Shown one piece after another: positions 1 to 5,371 of a stretch of 5,371 nt of DNA. Source of the stretch: Ferrithrix thermotolerans DSM 19514 (lineage in GTDB: Bacteria > Actinomycetota > Acidimicrobiia > Acidimicrobiales > Ilumatobacteraceae); the NCBI GenBank assembly GCA_945878705.1, contig CAMCUE010000091.1, positions 1 to 5,371 on the forward strand, in the 5' to 3' direction. Position 1 is the stretch's first letter. Each line of letters begins with the position of its first letter. The notes beneath the pieces are model-generated. The model did not search any database and was not told where the DNA came from. It was given only the letters and a program-made list of their open reading frames with translations. The position numbers were made by a program, and so were the translations under genes.

Positions 1-19
1 CACAGGTAGCCATGTCTAA
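1..19 (+). CDS. C-terminal end of an upstream gene (3' partial fragment, frame uncertain)
   Basis: Only a few codons are inside the window, so the product cannot be identified. Read in frame 2 the fragment ends T-G-S-H-V followed by TAA at 17-19, and a stem-loop starts at the next base. Because the next gene is an FnlC-type epimerase, the expected neighbour is FnlB/WbjC/CapF. From memory, those proteins end shortly after a Pro-Asp-Thr motif with a final Val, and T-G-S-H-V would suit that. This is weak inference from five residues. Competing reading: frame 3 stays open to TGA at 66-68 and overlaps the next ATG as TGATG, a typical coupling arrangement, but its predicted tail (about 21 residues, with ...WRRLQLKELS at the end) does not look like FnlB. 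Frame 1 closes at 7-9. Confidence 0.3.
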
Positions 20-39
20 GCCACATCGTGCAATGTGGC
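20..39 (+). other. 7-bp perfect stem-loop between genes
   Basis: GCCACAT (20-26) pairs fully with ATGTGGC (33-39) around a six-base loop, CGTGCA. It starts directly after the TAA at 17-19 and ends 14 bases before the AAGGAG ribosome binding site of the next gene. No run of T follows, so it is not a standard intrinsic terminator. It could be an RNA-processing or stabilising hairpin between two genes of one transcript. If the upstream gene instead reads through to 66-68, the hairpin is coding sequence and may mean nothing. Confidence 0.4.
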
Positions 40-53
40 GGAGACTTCAACTT

Positions 54-59
54 AAGGAG
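54..59 (+). promoter_or_regulatory. Shine-Dalgarno site of the 2-epimerase gene
   Basis: AAGGAG at 54-59 lies 8 bases before the ATG at 68. That spacing is near ideal and decides the start: the in-frame TTG at 65 would leave only 5 bases. It is the best ribosome binding site in the window. Confidence 0.8.
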
Positions 60-67
60 CTGAGTTG

Positions 68-1210
68 ATGAACAAAGTCGTGACTAAATCTCCGATAAAA
101 ATAATGACGATAGTTGGAACTCGACCCGAACTAATAAAACTAAGTCGGATTATCCCATTATTAGACGAACATACAAATCACACTTTGGTGCACACTGGGC
201 AGAATTTTTCACCCGAACTAAGTGATGTATTTTTTAATGAATTACGACTCCGAAAACCTGATCACAATTTGTCTGTTTCTGGTGTAACGCCGATGAATGT
301 GATTGCCCAGATTTTAGAGAAAACTGATCAACTTTTAGAATCAAATCGACCGGATGCAGTACTCATTCTTGGTGATACAAATAGTTCGCTTGCGGTGATT
401 GCAGCAAAGCGTAGAAAAATACCTATCTTTCATTTAGAGGCAGGTAATCGTTCATTTGACCAACGGACACCAGAGGAAGTCAACAGAAAAATTGTCGATC
501 ACACGAGTGATATCAACTTGACTTATTCAGAGCACGCAAGAAGAAATTTACTTCAAGAAGGTCTTCCGTCTGACCAAATTTTCAATGTTGGCTCACCGAT
601 GAAAGAGATATTTAACCACTACATGCCAGAAATTGAACAGTCAAAAGTTCTCGCTGACCTTAAGTTACAAAGTGGTAAATATTTAGTAGGAAGCCTGCAC
701 CGAGAAGAAAATGTTGATGACCCTAAGCGTCTTAAAGAATTGGTTAAAACAATTGGTGCGGTAGCCGAGCATTTTGATTTGAAGATCATATTTTCTACGC
801 ATCCAAGGACAAGGGAAAGGCTTGATAAGTTAGACATTAAATTTGATGAGCGGTTCAAATTTGTTACAGCGTTAGGATTTTTTGATTTTATAAAACTGCA
901 ACAAAGCGCATTCTGTGTCGTATCTGATAGTGGAACACTGACAGAAGAGGCATCGTTGCTCGGCTTTCCTGCAGTGACTCTTCGCGAAGCACACGAACGA
1001 CCCGAAGGCACAGATAATGGGACTTTAATAATCAGTGGTTCTTTACCGAGTCAACTAATTACAGCAGTGTCAGTGGTTCGTGCCCAATTGAACTCAGACA
1101 ACAAACCCAAGACGATAGGCGATTATGAAGTAACCGATGTTTCTTGGAGAGTGCTCAAAATTATCTTAAGTTTTATTGAATATGTTGACAAGCGTGTTTG
1201 GTATAAATAG
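68..1210 (+). CDS. fnlC: Non-hydrolysing UDP-HexNAc 2-epimerase, UDP-N-acetyl-L-fucosamine synthase type (FnlC/WbjD/CapG)
   Basis: This is a cytoplasmic GT-B fold epimerase of 380 residues, the normal family length. Visible motifs are GTRPE (17-21), LGDTNS (101-106), HLEAGNRSFDQ (122-132), PEEVNRKIVDH (135-145), HREEN (211-215), SDSGTLTEEAS (286-296) and REAHERPEG (306-314). The GNR-FD...PEE-NR-IVDH signature, GSPMKE (175-180) and the YV..RVW end are those of FnlC/WbjD/CapG rather than ordinary WecB, in which the region reads EAGLRTGD. FnlC-type enzymes epimerise C2 of UDP-2-acetamido-2,6-dideoxy-L-talose to give UDP-L-FucNAc, after FnlA and FnlB. Acidic residues equivalent to the catalytic ones of WecB appear kept (D103, E124, E136/E137, and H211 of HREEN); this mapping is by eye. 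Automatic annotation may call it wecB. The ATG at 68 is chosen for its ribosome binding site. FnlA and FnlB are not in the window and would be expected upstream. The next gene starts 9 bases downstream. Confidence 0.93.
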   Translation: MNKVVTKSPIKIMTIVGTRPELIKLSRIIPLLDEHTNHTLVHTGQNFSPELSDVFFNELRLRKPDHNLSVSGVTPMNVIAQILEKTDQLLESNRPDAVLILGDTNSSLAVIAAKRRKIPIFHLEAGNRSFDQRTPEEVNRKIVDHTSDINLTYSEHARRNLLQEGLPSDQIFNVGSPMKEIFNHYMPEIEQSKVLADLKLQSGKYLVGSLHREENVDDPKRLKELVKTIGAVAEHFDLKIIFSTHPRTRERLDKLDIKFDERFKFVTALGFFDFIKLQQSAFCVVSDSGTLTEEASLLGFPAVTLREAHERPEGTDNGTLIISGSLPSQLITAVSVVRAQLNSDNKPKTIGDYEVTDVSWRVLKIILSFIEYVDKRVWYK

Positions 1211-1219
1211 CTCGCTTAA

Positions 1220-2425
1220 ATGAGATTTCTATTCGTTCACGAAGTCAACTGGCGCTCCAAAGTAACTTACGAGATTCATGACATTCCAGAATTGTTGTCG
1301 CTTGCAGGACACACAGTTTTTTTTATTGACTACCCGGAAGTCTCTTCAGACAAATCATCTTTAAGAGCGCGGTTTTTCAGGACAACTGTTTCAACTGAAC
1401 ATTCGCGTGCACATAAAGGATCATCGGTAAAAGTATTAACCCCCGGTCGAATTTTGCCCGGGTTGGCCGATCGTCTAATTGCATCACTTACTTTCGTCCC
1501 ACTTTTGATTAAAACTATTCGTAACGAAAAAATCGATCTGATTGTCCTATATGGTGTGCCAACAAATGGATGGCAGACAGTAGTTATTTCGAAAATACTA
1601 CGGGTACCAATAATTTTTAGGGCGATAGATGCTTCTCATTTGCTGAGAGGTTCAAGATTTAAATTTTTAATTCGAATGGTTGAGCGTTTTATCTACACAA
1701 ATGTCGATCATATTTCCGTGCACAATGTCGCTTTGGCGGAGTATTGCATCAAATTTGGGGCCAAACGTGAGAAAGTATCGGTTGAATACCCCCGCCTTGA
1801 CATGAATCGATTTTCACCCGGTGGTCGCGACGATAATCTTGCTGCAAAGTATGGGATTCAACCAACTCAGAAAATAGTGTTTTTCCGTGGAACACTGTAT
1901 CGATTTTGTGGATTGGAACAATTCTTAGAACTGTTCTCGACGACTTTACACAATGATTCAAACATTGTTGTTTTAATTGTCGGTAGCGGAGAATCTGAAC
2001 AGACTATTAATGCAGTGATAGAACGACTTGGAATCCAACGCCAAGTTATCTTGCGACCGTTCGTAGATTACGCAGAACTGGTTAAACATATTTGTCTCGC
2101 AGATGTATCAATTAATACATTCGTTCCGTCTCTTGTGACCGACTGTGCTCTACCGGGTCGTGTTCTGCAGTCGCTTTCGTGTGGGGTCGCAGTTGTTTCA
2201 ACACCCCTGAAGGGAATATTGGGTTACACCGGCTCATTTAATGCGGTGGTCTATGCAACACTCGGACACGAGTTTGTTAAAGCAGTTAATCATCTTTTAG
2301 CCAATAGCGATGAGCGAGATCAATTAGCGGTAGCAGGAAGGCAGTTGATTGAATCCAAGGGCGACTGGAATGATTTCACTTCAGAGTTCGTAAGGCTCGC
2401 TCAAAAAGTCGTGGCGCTGAAATGA
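1220..2425 (+). CDS. Glycosyltransferase family 4 (GT-B fold), atypical donor-site motif
   Basis: The 401-residue protein has the two-Rossmann layout of GT4 enzymes. The N half begins MRFLFVHEVN and has a long helical stretch with I-D-L-I-V-L-Y-G (105-112). The linker has EYPRLDMNRFSP (189-200), matching the usual PNGVD-x2-RF-x-P. The C half has FFRGTLYRFCG (221-231), IVVLIVGSG (249-257), RPFVDYAELVKHICLADVSIN (279-299) and DCALPGRVLQSLSCGVAVVSTPLKG (308-332). It probably transfers a sugar from a nucleotide donor to a lipid-linked glycan at the inner face of the membrane. Oddity: the E-x7-E positions appear as C309 and Q317, so both acidic residues are missing. It starts 9 bases after the epimerase stop and has no clear Shine-Dalgarno site; the ATG fits the protein family. 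It overlaps the next gene by ATGA. After an fnlC gene, an L-FucNAc transferase is possible, but the protein does not resemble WbuB/WbjE at its N-terminus. Confidence 0.88.
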   Translation: MRFLFVHEVNWRSKVTYEIHDIPELLSLAGHTVFFIDYPEVSSDKSSLRARFFRTTVSTEHSRAHKGSSVKVLTPGRILPGLADRLIASLTFVPLLIKTIRNEKIDLIVLYGVPTNGWQTVVISKILRVPIIFRAIDASHLLRGSRFKFLIRMVERFIYTNVDHISVHNVALAEYCIKFGAKREKVSVEYPRLDMNRFSPGGRDDNLAAKYGIQPTQKIVFFRGTLYRFCGLEQFLELFSTTLHNDSNIVVLIVGSGESEQTINAVIERLGIQRQVILRPFVDYAELVKHICLADVSINTFVPSLVTDCALPGRVLQSLSCGVAVVSTPLKGILGYTGSFNAVVYATLGHEFVKAVNHLLANSDERDQLAVAGRQLIESKGDWNDFTSEFVRLAQKVVALK

Positions 2426-3576
2426 CAAAAGTATTAGTCGTTGCTATGGCAGACAGTGTTCATACCGGTCGATGGTTGAGTCAGTTCGACGGAGAAGCGA
2501 TTGAATTTATGCTATTTCCTTCAACACCCCACAGACGGATTCATCCACTGATTCAGCAACGACTCGGCCAAGGGTCTGAAACCCGACTTAATATTTCGCA
2601 GTGGATGAAGTTTGTGGCGTTGCCATTGGGCGTTGCCGATCTCATTTTCGGCAATTTTTTTCGAGGCAAATTGCTTTCCCGAGAGATAGATAAATTTAAG
2701 CCAGATGTCATCCACATAATGGAGACACAGCACGCTGGGTATCTAACTGACAAAGCGTTAAGTTCGACTCGAATAAAACCAACAGTCATCCTTTCAATCT
2801 GGGGTTCAGACCTCTTCTGGTTTCAAAGATTTCCAAAGCATGGTAGAAAAATTAGCTCCGTTCTAAAAAAAGTCAATTTGCTGATTATGGAGTGTCATCG
2901 TGACCAAACTTTGGCAATAAGTCTTGGATTTAAAGGAAAGTTTCTTGCAAATATGCCCGCTACTGGAGGAATGAAAACCGACTTACTCGCGAATGAAGCG
3001 CGAAAAATTTCCGCGAAAGAACGAAAATGGATCGCCGTCAAGGGTTACAGCGGTTTTGTAGGGCAAGGCAAAGATGCTGTCCGGGTAATCATGGCAGTAG
3101 AAAGTCAGATCAAAGATTTTTCGGTCATGGTTTATTCTGCAGGCTTTGGAACCTGGTGGTTTGCTAGAAAATTAAAAAAAATAATGGGGGATCGCCTCGT
3201 AATCGCTCGAAAACATGAACTTTCAAATTTAGAAATTGAACAAATGTTTTTAAAATCGCGTGTCGCATTAGGGCTTTCACTTTCCGATGGATTACCGGCA
3301 ACGGTGAAAGAAGCAATGTGCATGGGAGCCTTTCCAATTCAAACCTCGACTTCTTGTGCGGGAGAATGGTTCAAAGACGGACAGGGCGGAATTCTTGTCG
3401 AGCCAAACGATCTTGCAGCAGTGTCGTCTAAATTGTTGCAAGCCTTGAGAGATGATCAATTAGTCGAGTCAGCAATGACTCTGAATTTACAACAGTCTGC
3501 CAAATTATTTTCCGAAACATTATTGCAAGAAAAAGCGAAAGATATTTATTATTCACTAATGAAAACTAAGGACTAG
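2422..3576 (+). CDS. Glycosyltransferase family 4 (GT-B fold)
   Basis: The 384-residue protein has an N-terminal Rossmann half starting MTKVLVVAMADSVHTGRWLSQF, with KPDVIHIMETQHAGY (93-107) and IWGSDLFWF (126-134), the W-G-S-D motif found in one group of polysaccharide GT4 enzymes. The C half has SGFVGQGKDA (210-219) and a clear donor motif, LSLSDGLPATVKEAMCMGAFPIQTSTSCAGEW (285-316). Here D289 and E297 form a D-x7-E version of E-x7-E, and GAFPIQ...TSCA-EW is typical of that group. It likely adds one sugar to a lipid-linked oligosaccharide in the cytoplasm. It shares ATGA (2422-2425) with the previous gene and has no separate ribosome binding site, so its translation is probably coupled by reinitiation. 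It is clearly different from its GT4 neighbour, so the two should make different linkages. Sugar and acceptor cannot be read from the sequence. Confidence 0.9.
   Translation: MTKVLVVAMADSVHTGRWLSQFDGEAIEFMLFPSTPHRRIHPLIQQRLGQGSETRLNISQWMKFVALPLGVADLIFGNFFRGKLLSREIDKFKPDVIHIMETQHAGYLTDKALSSTRIKPTVILSIWGSDLFWFQRFPKHGRKISSVLKKVNLLIMECHRDQTLAISLGFKGKFLANMPATGGMKTDLLANEARKISAKERKWIAVKGYSGFVGQGKDAVRVIMAVESQIKDFSVMVYSAGFGTWWFARKLKKIMGDRLVIARKHELSNLEIEQMFLKSRVALGLSLSDGLPATVKEAMCMGAFPIQTSTSCAGEWFKDGQGGILVEPNDLAAVSSKLLQALRDDQLVESAMTLNLQQSAKLFSETLLQEKAKDIYYSLMKTKD
3567..3572 (+). promoter_or_regulatory. Shine-Dalgarno site of the SDR gene
   Basis: TAAGGA at 3567-3572 lies inside the last codons of the preceding glycosyltransferase gene and 6 bases before the ATG at 3579. 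It supports that start and fits continuous translation along one operon, with only 2 bases between stop and start. Confidence 0.7.
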
Positions 3577-3578
3577 TT

Positions 3579-4442
3579 ATGAATTCAGTATTGATAACTG
3601 GTGCGGACGGTTTCTTAGGGCGCCACATCGTGCGCGACTTAACTAGTCGAGGGTTCAATGTTTTAGCCAAGCGTCGTGCTGATGGCGATGTATCACAATC
3701 TTCAACTTGGCAGACTTTTCCTGCGGCAAATTACTTAATTCATCTTGCTGGTTCAACTTTTGTGCCCGCAAGTTGGGAAGAACCCTCCGCATTTGTTCAA
3801 GCCAACTCGATCAGCACCTCATATGCGCTCGACTTTTGTCGAAGCAATAATGCAAGAATGATTTTTTTAAGCACTTATTTATACGCAGCGAACGCAAATC
3901 TGCCAATAAAAGAAACTGACGCTATAGACCCTGCGAATCCATACGCACTTTCAAAACTCTTCGGTGAACAACTGTGTTCGTTCTACGCCAAGCACTTTGG
4001 TGTTGAATTAGTTATTCTTCGACCGTTTAATGTTTATGGTGCTGGTCAAAGTCCCAGATTTCTGGTTCCATCTATTATTTCTCAAGCTAAAAAGGGTGAC
4101 GAGATTCGAGTGTTAGATAGTCGACCCGCAAGAGATTACCTATTTATTGAGGATCTTCTTGAAGCCGTGAATTTATCTCTCACTTCAAAGTTAAAGTTTG
4201 GCATTTTTAATATTGGAACTGGGGTTGCATCATCAGTTGAAGATTTGATTCAGACACTAGGTCAAGTCATCGGAAGAGAATTGAAAGTCGTGTCTGCCGA
4301 ACAAGAAAGATTTGGCGAAATTAACTCAACGCAAGCCAGTATTTTGCAGGCAACGAACATTCTTGGCTGGAAACCGAAATGGACCCTTGCAGACGGACTC
4401 GCTGATTTATGGAAGGCTACGGATCAAGAGAATTTTCGATAA
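3579..4442 (+). CDS. NAD(P)-dependent sugar-nucleotide epimerase/dehydratase/reductase (extended SDR family)
   Basis: This 287-residue protein has all the main extended-SDR marks: TGADGFLG (7-14, the G-x2-G-x2-G cofactor loop), the HLAGST strand end (55-60), FLSTYLYA (96-103) carrying the Ser/Thr, PYALSK (121-126) with catalytic Y122 and K126, RPFNVYGAGQ (148-157) and RDYLFIEDL (185-193). It should act on a nucleotide-linked sugar in the cytoplasm as a 4-epimerase, 4-ketoreductase or dehydratase; the exact reaction cannot be told by eye. It is shorter than the usual 310-340 residues because the segment between the second beta strand and HLAGST is compact. The second strand ends in KRR (31-33) instead of an acidic residue, which in SDRs points to NADP(H) and so perhaps a reductase. 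It starts 2 bases after the glycosyltransferase stop and is apparently the last gene of the four-gene operon. Confidence 0.88.
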   Translation: MNSVLITGADGFLGRHIVRDLTSRGFNVLAKRRADGDVSQSSTWQTFPAANYLIHLAGSTFVPASWEEPSAFVQANSISTSYALDFCRSNNARMIFLSTYLYAANANLPIKETDAIDPANPYALSKLFGEQLCSFYAKHFGVELVILRPFNVYGAGQSPRFLVPSIISQAKKGDEIRVLDSRPARDYLFIEDLLEAVNLSLTSKLKFGIFNIGTGVASSVEDLIQTLGQVIGRELKVVSAEQERFGEINSTQASILQATNILGWKPKWTLADGLADLWKATDQENFR

Positions 4443-4452
4443 TTTCTTTTGA

Positions 4453-4461
4453 TGTTATAAT
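4453..4461 (+). promoter_or_regulatory. Extended -10 promoter for the DUF2304-GT2 pair, probably giving a leaderless transcript
   Basis: TGTTATAAT at 4453-4461 is a perfect extended -10 (TG-n-TATAAT) in the short gap after the SDR stop (4440-4442). The 17-bp-spaced -35 position (4433-4438, TTTTCG) is poor, which is tolerated by extended -10 promoters. Counting from the last T, transcription would begin at G4468 or G4469, and G4469 opens an in-frame GTG. This matches the leaderless pattern common in actinobacteria, where the -10 ends about seven bases before the start codon. Confidence 0.5.
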
Positions 4462-4468
4462 TTCGCTG

Positions 4469-4834
4469 GTGACTTCAGATGCGATCCATGCTGTTGAATT
4501 GGCAGGTGGGTGCATTGCGTTTGGTGCACTAGTAATTCGATTTTCGCGGTCGCATAAGATAAGTTTTCGCTACACCACTGGCTGGTTAGTGCTTTGTGCA
4601 TTAGGAGTCTTCGCGGCATTCCTTTTGCCAATGATGACACCAATTGCTACATGGCTGCGACTTTCACCGATCGCGTTGTTGATTGCTGTTGCAACAATTG
4701 GTGCGGCACTGTTGTTCTTGCAACTGACTGTGAGCATTTCAGGAAACCAACGCCGAGTGAATTCGTTAGCCCAAGAGACAGCGTTGTTGCGCGAAAAACT
4801 TGAGCGACTCCAATCAACCAAACAAAAAAAGTAG
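4469..4834 (+). CDS. DUF2304 family small membrane protein
   Basis: The 121-residue protein has three hydrophobic spans (about 6-24, 39-57 and 67-85) and then a cytoplasmic-looking coiled coil (about 88-115, with QRRVNSLAQETALLREKLERLQ). This layout and the LQLTVSIS...LAQETALL sequence are typical of DUF2304, which has no established function and is often found beside GT2 glycosyltransferases; a membrane-anchor or partner role is inference. Start choice: an upstream in-frame ATG at 4409 would give 141 residues, overlap the SDR gene by 34 bases and add 20 residues (MEGYGSREFSIISFDVIISL) not usual for the family. The GTG at 4469 gives the usual length and lies at the predicted transcription start of the 4453-4461 promoter, so I prefer it. 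Neither start has a good ribosome binding site. The GT2 gene follows after 4 bases. Confidence 0.8.
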   Translation: MTSDAIHAVELAGGCIAFGALVIRFSRSHKISFRYTTGWLVLCALGVFAAFLLPMMTPIATWLRLSPIALLIAVATIGAALLFLQLTVSISGNQRRVNSLAQETALLREKLERLQSTKQKK

Positions 4835-4838
4835 AAGA

Positions 4839-5371
4839 ATGCGAAAGTCTCCACTTGTAGTGGTGCCAGCTTTAAACGAGCAAGCAACTATTTTTAATGT
4901 AGTTACGCAAGCTAAAAATTTGGGTTTTGATGTTTTAGTTGTTGATGACGGATCTGGTGACAAGACTGCCGAAATAGCGACCCAGGCGGGCGCAGTTGTA
5001 TTGAGACTCAAAATTAATCTTGGCGTGGGTGGAGCGATGCGTTGTGGTTTTAGGTACGCGATTAATGAGGGTTATGACGCAGTAATCCAATGCGATGCCG
5101 ATGGGCAACATCCCACGACCCATTTGAAAGATTTAGTCGAAATTTGGAAGCAAACAGCAACGCACTTAGTGATTGGCAGTCGGTTTAGAGACATTCGCCA
5201 GTCAATGAAAGTGAAATGGCATCGGAGGTTTGCAATGCGAGTGTTGGGTTTGGTTGCGTCTCACGCTTGCAACACACGCATCACGGATTCAACTTCTGGT
5301 TTTCGATTGATCGCAAAGCCGCTACTCAATGAGTTTGCAAAGTCTTTTCCGAGTCATTATTTAGGCGACAC
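4839..5371 (+). CDS. Glycosyltransferase family 2, DPM1/DPG-synthase-like (3' end cut by window)
   Basis: An open frame of 177 full codons runs off the right edge. It is a GT-A fold enzyme: VVVPALNE (7-14), DVLVVDDGSGDKTAE (31-45, nucleotide-binding DDG), RLKINLGVGGAMRCGFRYA (56-74), QCDADGQH (84-91, with the metal-binding D86-x-D88), VIGSRF (111-116) and TDSTSGFRLIAK (149-160). These match the polyprenyl-phosphate mannose/glucose synthase-like branch, so a likely job is moving a sugar from a nucleotide donor to a lipid phosphate at the cytoplasmic membrane face; donor and acceptor are not known. The visible part ends at YLGD, near the end of the catalytic domain; relatives are usually about 230-300 residues, so a quarter or more may be missing. 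No membrane segment is seen in the visible part, which fits the preceding DUF2304 protein serving as an anchor. The ATG at 4839 matches the family start but has only a weak purine-rich site. Confidence 0.92.
   Translation, partial: MRKSPLVVVPALNEQATIFNVVTQAKNLGFDVLVVDDGSGDKTAEIATQAGAVVLRLKINLGVGGAMRCGFRYAINEGYDAVIQCDADGQHPTTHLKDLVEIWKQTATHLVIGSRFRDIRQSMKVKWHRRFAMRVLGLVASHACNTRITDSTSGFRLIAKPLLNEFAKSFPSHYLGD

Noticed and set aside
65..67. TTG at 65 as the epimerase start
   Set aside because: The ATG directly after it (68) has better spacing to AAGGAG and is the preferred start codon.
748..761. 14-base identity AACAATTGGTGCGG at 748-761 and 4693-4706
   Set aside because: Both copies are ordinary coding sequence for a Thr-Ile-Gly-Ala stretch, with no similarity beyond them. 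Likely chance.
619..1011. Open frame of 130 codons on the - strand inside the epimerase gene
   Set aside because: It lies fully opposite a gene with strong family motifs, and its translation is Ser/Arg/Asn-rich with no recognisable domain. The other - strand open frames (for example 2553-2789 and 4570-4887) are likewise shadows of convincing + strand genes.
1439..1464. Partial inverted repeat CCCGG...CCCGGG in the first GT4 gene
   Set aside because: Pairing is imperfect, no T tract follows, and it lies within codons for a Pro-Gly-rich segment. A terminator there would cut the gene.
3622..3633. 12-base copy of the stem-loop sequence GCCACATCGTGC in the SDR gene
   Set aside because: It encodes part of the conserved G-R-H-I-V segment of the cofactor-binding region and lacks the pairing arm, so it is probably coincidence.
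4594..4803. 69-codon + strand frame within the DUF2304 gene
   Set aside because: It is out of frame with a well-supported membrane protein, and its translation (many Cys, Asn and Asp) has no family look and no ribosome binding site.
4821..4838. A-rich run after the DUF2304 coding end as a terminator
   Set aside because: There is no stem before it, the run is A rather than T on the transcribed strand, and it encodes the Lys-rich C-terminus of the protein.

Overview
The window is a bacterial surface-polysaccharide (O-antigen or capsule type) gene cluster. All six confidently called genes lie on the + strand and are packed almost end to end. Nothing coding is supported on the - strand, no stretch over 300 bases lacks a gene, and I see no RNA gene, mobile element, CRISPR array or intrinsic terminator. 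The organism is not certain. A medium-low GC content, weak or missing Shine-Dalgarno sites at several starts, one start that looks leaderless, and a DUF2304 membrane gene beside a DPM1-like GT2 together suggest an actinobacterium of modest GC, for example a small planktonic freshwater or marine lineage. This is inference from style only.

Layout. Bases 1-67 hold the tail of an unidentified upstream gene, a 7-bp stem-loop and a good ribosome binding site. Bases 68-1210 encode a non-hydrolysing UDP-HexNAc 2-epimerase of the FnlC/WbjD/CapG subgroup, the last enzyme of UDP-N-acetyl-L-fucosamine synthesis. Bases 1220-2425 and 2422-3576 encode two unrelated GT-B fold family 4 glycosyltransferases that overlap by ATGA. 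Bases 3579-4442 encode a short extended-SDR sugar-nucleotide enzyme. These four genes read as one operon: sugar supply, two sugar transfers, and a second sugar modification.

From about 4450 the character changes. A perfect extended -10 (TGTTATAAT) sits just upstream of a GTG that fits the DUF2304 protein start, and hand-counted GC rises from roughly 35-40% in most sampled lines to roughly 45-50%. DUF2304 (three membrane spans plus a coiled coil) is followed after 4 nt by a DPM1/DPG-like GT2 that runs off the right edge. I infer that a variable glycan operon ends near 4442 and a separately transcribed, more ancestral pair begins there.

I do not see a clearly new system. The points most worth checking are the probable leaderless promoter at 4453-4469, the family 4 glycosyltransferase that lacks both acidic residues of the usual E-x7-E motif, the poorly understood DUF2304-GT2 pair, and what the SDR gene makes.
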